From NCBI GenBank assembly GCA_020249025.1, contig JADCGM010000207.1:1-9831 (forward strand): a stretch of DNA of 9,831 nucleotides, written 5' to 3'. Numbering within the stretch: the stretch's first letter is position 1; each line of letters begins with the position of its first letter. The notes beneath the pieces were generated by a model. That model saw only the letters and a program-made list of their open reading frames with translations, ran no database searches and was not told the DNA's origin. This stretch comes from Alphaproteobacteria bacterium. Lineage in GTDB: Bacteria > Pseudomonadota > Alphaproteobacteria > Sphingomonadales > Sphingomonadaceae. Shown here piece by piece: positions 1 through 8,743 of the stretch. Position numbers and translations under genes: made by a program.

Positions 1-2121
<2,121 letters not shown>

Positions 2122-2383
2122 ATCATTGTCCCCAAATGGTTAGCGGCCCGGTCACGATTGGGCGTTTCGCGGGTGCAATAGGGGAATAGGTCATTCTGAT
2201 TACAACGGAATCGAACTTTACGTGATGCAAGATTGTCTTTCTGTTGCAGCCGGGTAACAGCCCCGTTTGCGGTTGACAGTGGGGGGCGCTTCCCATAGTG
2301 ACCCCGCTTCCGCACGGCGGGGGGCGTCGCATGACGTCTCATCCGGCGTGTCCGTCAGATTTCAGATCAAGGTTTCGAGAGCC
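2122..2383. other. Divergent intergenic region between the TonB receptor and rplU
   Basis: These 262 bases separate the two divergent genes. The part next to the receptor (about 2174-2250) is clearly more AT-rich than its surroundings, as expected of promoter DNA. It holds TGCAA at 2174-2178 and again at 2226-2230, the second facing TTGCA at 2244-2248. On the minus strand TTGTAA (2205 down to 2200) could be a -35 element for the receptor, but no good -10 follows at standard spacing, so I do not call that promoter. I see no convincing Fur-type box and no protein-coding frame worth calling; short frames here look spurious. Confidence 0.6.
2273..2299 (+). promoter_or_regulatory. Probable housekeeping sigma promoter of rplU-rpmA
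   Basis: A perfect TTGACA -35 hexamer at 2273-2278 is followed 15 bases later by CATAGT (2294-2299), which matches four of six positions of TATAAT. The spacing is short by E. coli standards but acceptable for alphaproteobacterial housekeeping promoters, where the -35 dominates. Transcription would start near 2306, leaving a leader of roughly 78 bases before the rplU ATG. Position directly upstream of a ribosomal protein operon supports the call. No transcript data are available. Confidence 0.65.
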
Positions 2384-2830
2384 ATGTTCGCTTTGGTGCG
2401 CACTGGCGGCAAGCAGTACCGGGTTGCCGCCGACCAGAAGATCGTTGTTGACCGTCTCGACGGCGAGGCGGGCGATACCGTCACGCTCGGCGACGTGCTC
2501 CTCATCGGAGAGGGCTCGGAGCTGAAGCCGGCGGCCGGTCAGGTCGTCTCGGCCGAGATCGTCGGCCAGACGAAGAGCGACAAGGTCGTCGTCTTCAAGA
2601 AGAAGCGCCGCCACAACTATCGCCGCAAGCAGGGTCACCGTCAGCAGATGACGGTTCTGAAGATCCTCGCCATCGGCGGCGAGGCGCCGAAGAAGGCCGC
2701 CAAGGCGAAGGCCCCGAAGGCCGAGGCCGCTCCGGCTGTCGAGGCCGCCGCCGTCGAGGCTGCGCCCGCGCCGGCGCCGAAGAAGACCCGCGCCAAGAAG
2801 GCCGACACGGCCGCTGGCGCGACCGAGTAA
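2384..2830 (+). CDS. rplU: Large-subunit ribosomal protein L21 (bL21)
   Basis: The 148-residue product begins MFALVRTGGKQYRV, the classic L21 opening, so the internal ATG at 2384 is the true start rather than the in-frame ATG at 2267, which lies upstream of the likely transcription start. An AAGG element at 2369-2372 may serve as ribosome binding site. The core, about residues 1-100, includes the basic FKKKRRHNYRRKQGHRQ segment (71-87) that contacts 23S rRNA and ends with TVLKILAIGG. Residues 101-148 form an Ala/Pro/Lys/Glu-rich low-complexity tail, making the protein about 45 residues longer than E. coli L21 (103 residues). Such tails are common in alphaproteobacterial L21 and are probably disordered. 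It is the first gene of an operon with rpmA, which follows after 16 bases. Confidence 0.97.
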   Translation: MFALVRTGGKQYRVAADQKIVVDRLDGEAGDTVTLGDVLLIGEGSELKPAAGQVVSAEIVGQTKSDKVVVFKKKRRHNYRRKQGHRQQMTVLKILAIGGEAPKKAAKAKAPKAEAAPAVEAAAVEAAPAPAPKKTRAKKADTAAGATE

Positions 2831-2846
2831 GTAGGGAGCCCGATCC

Positions 2847-3116
2847 ATGGCACATAAGAAGGCAGGCGGCTCGTCCCGCAACGGCCGCGACTCGGCCGGC
2901 CGGCGCCTCGGCGTCAAGAAGTTCGGCGGCCAGGACGTCGTCGGCGGCAACATCATCATCCGCCAGCGCGGCACCAAGGTCTATCCGGGCCGCAACGTCG
3001 GCATCGGCAAGGATCATACCCTCTTCGCGCTGACGGACGGCCGCGTCGTGTTCCACGACGGCAAGCTTGGCCGCAAGTACGTCAGCGTCGACTCGATTGC
3101 GATGGCAGCCGAGTAA
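2847..3116 (+). CDS. rpmA: Large-subunit ribosomal protein L27 (bL27)
   Basis: The 89-residue product begins MAHKKAGGSSRNGRDSAGRR and contains the family core GVKKFGGQ and GNIIIRQRGTKVYPG. Its length fits the family (E. coli L27 is 85 residues). The flexible N-terminus of L27 reaches toward the peptidyl-transferase centre and contacts tRNA; here it starts directly with AHKK, without the cleavable leader found in Firmicutes. A strong AGGGAG ribosome binding site lies at 2833-2838, eight bases before the ATG. It follows rplU by 16 bases, the standard bacterial rplU-rpmA pair, and is followed by a hairpin-rich region with an intrinsic terminator. Confidence 0.98.
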   Translation: MAHKKAGGSSRNGRDSAGRRLGVKKFGGQDVVGGNIIIRQRGTKVYPGRNVGIGKDHTLFALTDGRVVFHDGKLGRKYVSVDSIAMAAE

Positions 3117-3129
3117 GGCAGGCGACGCC

Positions 3130-3158
3130 TTGAGGTCGCCAGGAGATGGCGACCTCGA
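3130..3158 (+). other. Hairpin 1 downstream of rpmA
   Basis: GAGGTCGCC at 3132-3140 pairs perfectly with GGCGACCTC at 3148-3156 around a seven-base loop; one G-U and one A-U pair can extend the stem to 11 pairs. No T-run follows, so it is not itself a typical intrinsic terminator. Its loop and 3' arm (3142-3154) are perfectly complementary to 3188-3200 in the terminator hairpin further on, so the two hairpins cannot both form if this long-range pairing is adopted. GGCGAC at 3121-3126 can also pair with GTCGCC at 3135-3140. It could be an RNA-processing or 3'-end-protecting element, or part of an attenuator; function is inferred only from structure. Confidence 0.6.
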
Positions 3159-3162
3159 CGAA

Positions 3163-3174
3163 GTGACAAGTCAC
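3163..3174. other. Short perfect palindrome GTGAC-AA-GTCAC
   Basis: The 12 bases form two five-base arms around AA, lying between hairpin 1 and the terminator. As RNA it could make a four-pair hairpin with a CAAG loop; as DNA it could be a small dimeric-protein site. No known operator is recognised. Confidence 0.35.
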
Positions 3175-3175
3175 G

Positions 3176-3212
3176 GAGAGGGAGATGGGTCGCCATCTCC
3201 CTCTTTTCGTTT
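3176..3212 (+). terminator. Intrinsic (Rho-independent) terminator of rplU-rpmA
   Basis: Bases 3177-3188 pair perfectly with 3193-3204 (12 pairs) around a four-base GTCG loop, and a TTTT run at 3204-3207 followed by CG and TTT completes the terminator. It lies 60 bases past the rpmA stop and 75 bases before the acetyltransferase, so most ribosomal-protein transcription probably ends here. The stem shares the GGAGATGG block with hairpin 1, allowing a competing fold. Confidence 0.88.
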
Positions 3213-3287
3213 CTCCCCTCCGCAACTGCGTCATGCGCGTGCAACGCCGCCGGTCCAAAGGGCTGGCGGCCCGTCGGGAGAGTATCG

Positions 3288-3839
3288 ATGTTCATCGTGA
3301 CGAAGCGCCTGTTCCTGCGCCCGCCCTGGGCCGAGGACGCCGCCGCGGTCGAAGCCGCGATCGGCCACTGGGACGTCGTCTCGATGCTCGCGAGCGCGCC
3401 CTGGCCCTATGCCCGCGCCGATGCGGAGGCGTTCTGCGCGACCCCGGTCGAAACCGGGTCCGCGCTGCTGCTGATCTTCACGCGCGACGGCCGTGCGCCG
3501 GAGCTGGTCGGCGGCATCGGCTTTGCCCCGCGGCAGGGCGGGGGCGCCCCCGATCTCGGCTACTGGATCACCCCGGCGCACCAGGGCAAGGGCTATGCGG
3601 CCGAGGCCGGGCGCGGCGCGCTGGCGCTCGCCTTCGACGGCTTCCGCCACCGTGAGGTCACCGCGCGCCACCAGCTCGATAACCCGCGCTCGGCCAACGT
3701 GCTGCGCCGCCTCGGCTTCGAGCCGACGGGCGGGCAGTCGACGGCCTTCTGCCGCGGCCGCGGCGCCGAGGTCGAGACCGCCGAGTACCGGCTGACGCGC
3801 GAGGCATGGCGCTGCGAACCGGCCCGCCTCGCCGCCTGA
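3288..3839 (+). CDS. GNAT-family N-acetyltransferase, RimJ/RimL-like
   Basis: The 183-residue protein opens with TKRLFLRPPWAEDAAAVEA, the usual first strand and helix of RimJ/RimL-type (Acetyltransf_3) enzymes. The acetyl-CoA pyrophosphate loop is at residues 98-104 (HQGKGYA, fitting the Q/R-x-x-G-x-G/A pattern), preceded by GYWITP (91-96). The late conserved block is N132-x-x-S-x-x-V-L-x-R-L-G-F (132-144). Length is normal. A GGGAGA element at 3276-3281 supports the ATG. Such enzymes move an acetyl group from acetyl-CoA to an amine, often a protein N-terminus or small molecule; the neighbouring ribosomal genes make a ribosomal target tempting but unproven. It lies downstream of the rpmA terminator, so it needs read-through or its own promoter, which I could not identify. 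Confidence 0.9.
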   Translation: MFIVTKRLFLRPPWAEDAAAVEAAIGHWDVVSMLASAPWPYARADAEAFCATPVETGSALLLIFTRDGRAPELVGGIGFAPRQGGGAPDLGYWITPAHQGKGYAAEAGRGALALAFDGFRHREVTARHQLDNPRSANVLRRLGFEPTGGQSTAFCRGRGAEVETAEYRLTREAWRCEPARLAA

Positions 3840-3889
3840 GGCGCGGCGGCCGACGCAACCCGAGGGGCCGCGCCGTCGTTTCACGTCCG

Positions 3890-5281
3890 ATGGGGTCCTT
3901 CCTCGACGCCGCACGTGCGCTTCGCCGCTGGCCGCTCTGGGCGCGCTGGGGGGCGGCGGCCGTGCTGGTGATGACGGCGATGTTGCTGCGGCACCTGCTG
4001 ACCACGCCCGGCTATCGCGGCGATGTTCCGCTGCTGCTGATGTGCATGCCCGTCGTGGTGATCTGCGCGGCGGTCTTCGATCGCGGCACGGGACTCGTCG
4101 CTGTGGTGCTGGGCGCAGTCGCGGCGATCGTCGGCTATGGCGGGGCCGTGCCGGAACTGGAGGTTCGCGCCGCCGCCGTCCGATTGGCGGTCTTCATCGG
4201 CACCGGCGTCCTCGTCGCCGGCATCGTCGAGGCGCTGCGCAGCGCGCTCGACGCCGCGCTAGCCCGCGGTACGGCGCTGGAGCGGGACCGCGCGATTCTC
4301 ACCGGCCTGCTTCAGGCGACGCCCGATCCGATCTACGTCAAGGACGTTGCCCGCCGCGGCGTCGTCGCCAACCTCGCGACCATCCGCGTCCTCGGGGTGC
4401 CGCTCAACGACTTCGCCGGGCGCGACAACTTCTCGCTGCTGCCGCCCGACATCGCGACGGCCATCGACGCCGTCGACCGGCGCGTGCTGGAGGAGCGCCA
4501 CGCCGTCATCGAGGAGGAGCGCATCCGCCTTCCCTCCGGCGAGGACCGGCTGTTTGTGTCGACCAAGGCGCCGTGGCTGAGCGAAACGGGCGAACTTCTT
4601 GGCCTTATCGGAATCAGCCGCGACGTCACCGCCGCGCGCCGCGCAGAGGATGCGCTGCGCGCCGCCGACGCGCAGAAGGCGGTGCTGCTCGCCGATCTCA
4701 ATCACCGCGTGAAGAACCATCTGCAGTCGGTGTCGGGGCTGCTCGATCTCGCCTCGCGCCGCGCCGAAACGCTCGACGAAGCGCGGGCGGCGCTGGAAGC
4801 CGGGGCGCGGCGGCTGGGTGTGCTGGGGCGCGTCTACACGCGGCTCCAGATCGACCGCGACAAGACCGTCGTCGAGGCCCAGCGCTTCCTCGGCGACCTC
4901 TGCGAGGACCTGCGCGCGAGCCTGGTCGGCGAGCGGCCGGTGGCGGTGCACGTCGATAGCGAGGCGCTCGACATCGATTCGAGCCGAGCGGCGCTCGTCG
5001 GGCTGATCGTCAACGAGCTTGTTCAGAATGCGCTGAAATACGCCTTCCCCGACGACCGCGCCGGCAGCGTCCGGGTCGGCTTCGCGCGCAGCCCTGACGA
5101 GTTCCGTCTGACCGTCGCCGATGACGGCATCGGCTTCGCCGGGGATGCGACCGCGGGGTCGGGCAAGCGGCTCGTGCGCGCGCTGGTCCAGCAGCTCGGC
5201 GGCACGCTCGACCGGCAGGGACCGCCCGGCACGCGCTACGACATCGGCTTCCCGGCCGAGGATCCGGCGCTGCGCCCGTAG
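3890..5281 (+). CDS. Membrane-bound PAS sensor histidine kinase, HisKA_2 type
   Basis: With the ATG at 3890 the protein has 463 residues. Four hydrophobic segments (about 19-35, 46-63, 68-84, 96-116) form an N-terminal membrane module. A PAS domain follows (about 136-252, opening with ATPDPIYVKD and closing with LIGISRDVTAARRAEDAL). The phosphoacceptor motif LNHRVKNHLQ has His272 and is of the HisKA_2 class. The ATPase domain shows the N-box NELVQNALKYAF (375-386), G1 box DDGIG (411-415) and a GSG G2 box (423-425). It should autophosphorylate on His272 and pass phosphate to a response regulator, but none is encoded here. An in-frame ATG at 3806 would add 28 Arg-rich residues and overlap the acetyltransferase by 34 bases; neither start has a good ribosome binding site, so the start is uncertain. 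Some kinases of this class act in alphaproteobacterial general stress signalling. Confidence 0.9.
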   Translation: MGSFLDAARALRRWPLWARWGAAAVLVMTAMLLRHLLTTPGYRGDVPLLLMCMPVVVICAAVFDRGTGLVAVVLGAVAAIVGYGGAVPELEVRAAAVRLAVFIGTGVLVAGIVEALRSALDAALARGTALERDRAILTGLLQATPDPIYVKDVARRGVVANLATIRVLGVPLNDFAGRDNFSLLPPDIATAIDAVDRRVLEERHAVIEEERIRLPSGEDRLFVSTKAPWLSETGELLGLIGISRDVTAARRAEDALRAADAQKAVLLADLNHRVKNHLQSVSGLLDLASRRAETLDEARAALEAGARRLGVLGRVYTRLQIDRDKTVVEAQRFLGDLCEDLRASLVGERPVAVHVDSEALDIDSSRAALVGLIVNELVQNALKYAFPDDRAGSVRVGFARSPDEFRLTVADDGIGFAGDATAGSGKRLVRALVQQLGGTLDRQGPPGTRYDIGFPAEDPALRP

Positions 5282-5325
5282 CCGCAAGTTCGACACGCGC
5301 GCCCGCTTTCCGTAAGAGCGCGGCC

Positions 5326-6354
5326 ATGCAGTTTCTGGATCAGGCGAAAATCCATCTCAAATCGGGATGGGGCGGCGACGGGGCGGTGTCGTTCCGGCGC
5401 GAGAAGTTCGTCGAATATGGCGGACCGGACGGCGGCGACGGCGGCAAGGGCGGCGACATCATCTTCGAGGCGGTCGAGGGGCTGAACACGCTCATCGACT
5501 TCCGCTACCAGCAGCACTTCCGCGCGCAGCGCGGCACCCACGGCATGGGCCGCGACCGCACCGGCGCGGGCGGCGAGGATCTGCTCATCAAGGTGCCCGT
5601 CGGCACCGAGATCCGCGCCGACGACGAGGAACGCACGCTGCTCGCCGACCTGACGACGGCGGGCGAGCGCGTCGTGCTGCTGAAGGGCGGCGACGGCGGC
5701 AAGGGCAACGCCAGCTACAAGAGCTCCACCAACCGCGCGCCGCGTCAGTTCCAGAAGGGCTGGCCGGGGCAGGAGATGTCGGTGTGGTTGCGGCTGAAGC
5801 TGCTTGCCGACGCGGGGCTGCTCGGGATGCCGAACGCCGGCAAGTCGACCTTCCTCAACGCCGTCACCAATGCCAACGCCAAGGTCGGCGCCTATGCATT
5901 CACGACGCTGAAGCCCCAGCTCGGCGTCGTCGCGCACAAGAGCCGCGAGTTCGTGCTGGCCGACATTCCGGGCCTCATCGAGGGCGCGGCAGACGGGGCC
6001 GGCATCGGCGACCGCTTCCTCGGCCATATCGAGCGCTGCCGCATCCTCCTCCATCTTGTCGACGCCAGCGGCGAGGATCCGGTCGAGGCCTATGCGATCG
6101 TCCGCGCCGAGCTGGAGGCCTATGGCGCGGGGCTCGAGGACAAGGACGAGATCGTCGCCTTGAACAAGATCGACGCGGTCGATGCCAAAACGCTGACCAA
6201 GCTTCAGAAGAAGCTGGAGAAGATCAGCGGCGCGCCGGTCCTCCGCCTGTCGGCGGCGACCGGCGACGGCGTCGAGGCGGTGCTCGACCGGCTGATCGAG
6301 GCGGTGGGGCGGATCAAGCCCGAAGCGGACAAGCCGGCATGGACGCCCGTGTAG
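5326..6354 (+). CDS. obg: Obg/CgtA GTPase, 50S ribosome assembly factor
   Basis: The 342-residue protein starts MQFLDQAKIHLKSG and has the glycine-rich Obg domain (about 1-158, with GGDGGKGGD and GGDGGKGN). The GTPase domain carries G1 GMPNAGKS (167-174), the switch I segment FTTLKP (192-197), G3 DIPG (213-216), G4 NKID (280-283) and G5 SAA (309-311). The family binds the 50S particle late in assembly and links ribosome maturation to growth, (p)ppGpp and cell-cycle control. It stops soon after the G domain: the variable C-terminal extension of E. coli ObgE (390 residues) and the OCT domain of many Gram-positive Obg proteins are absent, as usual in alphaproteobacteria. It begins 44 bases after the histidine kinase, with only a weak TAAGAG element upstream. 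Its last 16 bases overlap proB. Confidence 0.97.
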   Translation: MQFLDQAKIHLKSGWGGDGAVSFRREKFVEYGGPDGGDGGKGGDIIFEAVEGLNTLIDFRYQQHFRAQRGTHGMGRDRTGAGGEDLLIKVPVGTEIRADDEERTLLADLTTAGERVVLLKGGDGGKGNASYKSSTNRAPRQFQKGWPGQEMSVWLRLKLLADAGLLGMPNAGKSTFLNAVTNANAKVGAYAFTTLKPQLGVVAHKSREFVLADIPGLIEGAADGAGIGDRFLGHIERCRILLHLVDASGEDPVEAYAIVRAELEAYGAGLEDKDEIVALNKIDAVDAKTLTKLQKKLEKISGAPVLRLSAATGDGVEAVLDRLIEAVGRIKPEADKPAWTPV

Positions 6355-7469
6355 CCCGTTTCGCGCCCGACTCCTGTGCGCGGCTGGTCGTCAAGATCGG
6401 CTCGTCGCTGCTCGTCGCGCGCGATGGCAGCGTCCGCCGCGCCTGGCTGGCGGGCGTGCTCGACGATCTCGCCGCGCGCCGGGCGGCGGGCCAGCAGGTG
6501 GTCATCGTCTCCTCGGGCGCGATCGCGCTGGGGGCCAAGCGGCTCGGGCTGGCCAAGGGCGGCCGCGCCAGCCTCGAGGACGCGCAGGCCGCCGCCGCGA
6601 CCGGACAGATCATCCTTTCGGGCCTCTACGCCGAGTTGCTCGCCGAGCGCGGGCTGACGGCGGCGCAGATGCTGGTGACGCTCGACGATCTCGAGGACCG
6701 GCGGCGCTTCCTCAATGCCGCGGCGACGCTCGACCGGCTGCTGTCGCTCGGCGTCGTGCCGGTGCTCAACGAGAATGACTCGGTCGCCACCGCCGAGATC
6801 CGCTTCGGCGACAACGACCGGCTGGCGGCGCGGGTCGCGCAGGCGGCGGGCGCGGGCGGCGTCGTGCTGCTGTCCGACGTCGACGGCCTCTACACCGCCA
6901 ACCCGCAAAGCGACCCCGATGCGCGGCTGATCGACACCGTCGAGCGGCATGACGCCGCGATCGACGCCATGGCCGATGCGAAGAGCGGCTCCGGCCTCGG
7001 TTCCGGCGGGATGGTGGCGAAGCTGCAGGCGGCGCGGATCGCCGCCGCCGCCGGGGCGCATCTCGCCATCGTCTCGGGCAAGATCGACAATCCGCTGGCG
7101 CGCTTCGCCGTGACCGGGCGCGGCACGGTATTCGTCGCGCCCGCGGGCGAGGCCGGACGCAAGGCCTGGCTCGCCGGCCGGCTGACTGTGCGCGGGGCGC
7201 TCCACATCGATGCCGGCGCGGCGCGCGCGCTCGGCCAGGGCAAGAGCCTGCTCGCCGCCGGCGTCACCCGCACCGAGGGCGATTTCGCGCGGGGCGATCC
7301 CGTCGACATCCTCGGTCCCGACGGCCGCGTGCTGGCGCGCGGCCTCGCCGGCTACGACGCGCCCGACGCCGCCCGCATCGCCGGCGTCCGCAACGATGCG
7401 CAGGCGGCGATCCTCGGCTATGCTCCGCGCGCCGCGCTCGTCCACCGCGACCATCTGGTGATGCTATGA
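6339..7469 (+). CDS. proB: Glutamate 5-kinase
   Basis: ProB phosphorylates glutamate to glutamyl 5-phosphate, the first and normally proline-inhibited step of proline synthesis in the cytoplasm. The 376-residue product has an amino-acid-kinase domain (about 15-265) with RLVVKIGSSLL (15-25), VVIVSSGAIALG (54-65), VPVLNENDSV (140-149), FGDNDRLAARVA (156-167), LLSDVDGLYTANP (177-189) and GSGGMVAKLQAA (221-232). A C-terminal PUA domain spans roughly 280-355, giving the usual two-domain enzyme (E. coli 367 residues). The frame is open far upstream through obg, but homology begins just after this ATG and no other start codon lies close by, so 6339 is chosen. The start overlaps the end of obg by 16 bases and the stop overlaps proA by four, which suggests coupled translation. 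Confidence 0.97.
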   Translation: MDARVARFAPDSCARLVVKIGSSLLVARDGSVRRAWLAGVLDDLAARRAAGQQVVIVSSGAIALGAKRLGLAKGGRASLEDAQAAAATGQIILSGLYAELLAERGLTAAQMLVTLDDLEDRRRFLNAAATLDRLLSLGVVPVLNENDSVATAEIRFGDNDRLAARVAQAAGAGGVVLLSDVDGLYTANPQSDPDARLIDTVERHDAAIDAMADAKSGSGLGSGGMVAKLQAARIAAAAGAHLAIVSGKIDNPLARFAVTGRGTVFVAPAGEAGRKAWLAGRLTVRGALHIDAGAARALGQGKSLLAAGVTRTEGDFARGDPVDILGPDGRVLARGLAGYDAPDAARIAGVRNDAQAAILGYAPRAALVHRDHLVML

Positions 7470-8743
7470 ACATGCCCGCCCAGCCCGACGCCGCCGCGCT
7501 CATCGCGCAGATGGGCGCGGATGCGCGGGCCGCTGCCGCCGCGGTGGCGCGCGCGCCGACGGCAGTGAAGGCGAAGGCGTTGAACGCCGCCGCCGCCGCG
7601 ATCCGCGCCGATGTCCCGGCGATCCTCGCCGCCAACGCGCTCGACATGGCCGAGGGCGAGCGGCGCGGCCTGTCGGGCGCGATGCTCGACCGGCTGAAGC
7701 TCGATCCGAAGCGCATCGAGGGCATCGCGGCGGGGCTCGACGATGTGGCCGTGCTGCCCGATCCGGTCGGCGAGAGCATCGCGCGCTGGACGCGGCCCAA
7801 CGGCCTCGCCTTCGAGCGGGTTCGCGTGCCGCTCGGCGTCATCGGCATCATCTACGAGAGCCGCCCCAATGTGACCGCCGACGCCGGCGCGCTGTGCCTC
7901 ATGTCGGGCAACGCCTGCATCCTGCGCGGCGGGTCGGAGGCGGCGCATTCCAACCGCGCGCTGCATGCCGCGATGGTCGCCGGCCTGCGCGCCGCCGGCC
8001 TGCCCGAGGCCGCCATCGGCTTCGTGCCGACCACCGACCGGGCCGCGGTCGGCGCGATGCTGACCGCCGCCGGGCTCATCGACATCATCATCCCGCGCGG
8101 CGGCAAGTCTCTTGTCGCGCGTGTGCAGGCCGAGGCGCGGGTCCCCGTGCTCGCCCATCTCGACGGCAACAATCACGTCTATGTCGACGCCTCCGCCGAT
8201 CCCGAGATGGCGCGCGACATTGTCGTCAACGCCAAGATGCGCCGCACCGGCGTTTGCGGATCGGCCGAAACCCTGCTCGTCGACGCCGAGGGCGGGCCGC
8301 TGCTCGCCGCCCCGCTGCTCGATGCGCTGTTCGCCGCCGGCTGCGCGGTACGCGGGGATCGCGGCATGCAGGTCATCGATCCGCGCGTCACCCCCGCCGA
8401 CGACAGCGACTGGGACACCGAGTATCTCGATGCGGTGATCGCCGCCCGCTTCGTCGAGGGCGTCGACGGCGCGGTGGAGCACATCGCCCGCCACGGCTCG
8501 CACCACACCGACGCCATCGTTGCCGCCGACCCGGCGGCGGCCGAGCGCTTCCTCGCCGCGGTCGACTCGGCGATCGTGCTGTGGAACGCCTCGACCCAAT
8601 ATGCCGACGGCGGCGAATTCGGCTTCGGGGCCGAGATCGGCATCGCCACCGGCCGCCTCCACGCCCGCGGCCCGGTCGCGCTGGAAGGGCTTACCACCTA
8701 CAAGACGGTGGTGCGCGGAACCGGACAGACCCGCCCGGCATGA
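7466..8743 (+). CDS. proA: Gamma-glutamyl phosphate reductase
   Basis: ProA reduces the unstable glutamyl 5-phosphate made by ProB to glutamate 5-semialdehyde with NADPH, the second step of proline synthesis; the two enzymes are thought to pass the intermediate between them. The 425 residues match the family length (E. coli 417). Visible motifs are VPLGVIGIIYESRPNVT (121-137), LRGGSEAAHSN (153-163), IIIPRGGKSL (207-216), HLDGNNHVYVD (231-241) and the catalytic cysteine in TGVCGSAETLL (Cys264). The aldehyde-dehydrogenase-like closing block STQYADGGEFGFGAEIGI is near residues 375-392. The ATG overlaps the proB TGA as ATGA, and the stop overlaps the nadD ATG in the same way. Confidence 0.98.
   Translation: MNMPAQPDAAALIAQMGADARAAAAAVARAPTAVKAKALNAAAAAIRADVPAILAANALDMAEGERRGLSGAMLDRLKLDPKRIEGIAAGLDDVAVLPDPVGESIARWTRPNGLAFERVRVPLGVIGIIYESRPNVTADAGALCLMSGNACILRGGSEAAHSNRALHAAMVAGLRAAGLPEAAIGFVPTTDRAAVGAMLTAAGLIDIIIPRGGKSLVARVQAEARVPVLAHLDGNNHVYVDASADPEMARDIVVNAKMRRTGVCGSAETLLVDAEGGPLLAAPLLDALFAAGCAVRGDRGMQVIDPRVTPADDSDWDTEYLDAVIAARFVEGVDGAVEHIARHGSHHTDAIVAADPAAAERFLAAVDSAIVLWNASTQYADGGEFGFGAEIGIATGRLHARGPVALEGLTTYKTVVRGTGQTRPA

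Noticed and set aside
2302..2322. CCCCGC/GCGGGG hairpin near the start of the rplU leader, as an L21-type autoregulatory leader
   Set aside because: It overlaps the likely transcription start, the stem is only six pairs, and it does not resemble a known leader motif that I can verify.
3246..3270. GCCGCC/GGCGGC inverted repeat just before the acetyltransferase
   Set aside because: A six-base GC stem with a 13-base loop is expected by chance at this GC content; it does not cover the ribosome binding site and has no T-run.
5367..7469. A 700-residue frame that would fuse an N-terminal extension to ProB
   Set aside because: The first 324 codons run out of frame through obg and are Arg-rich nonsense; ProB homology starts only after ATG 6339.
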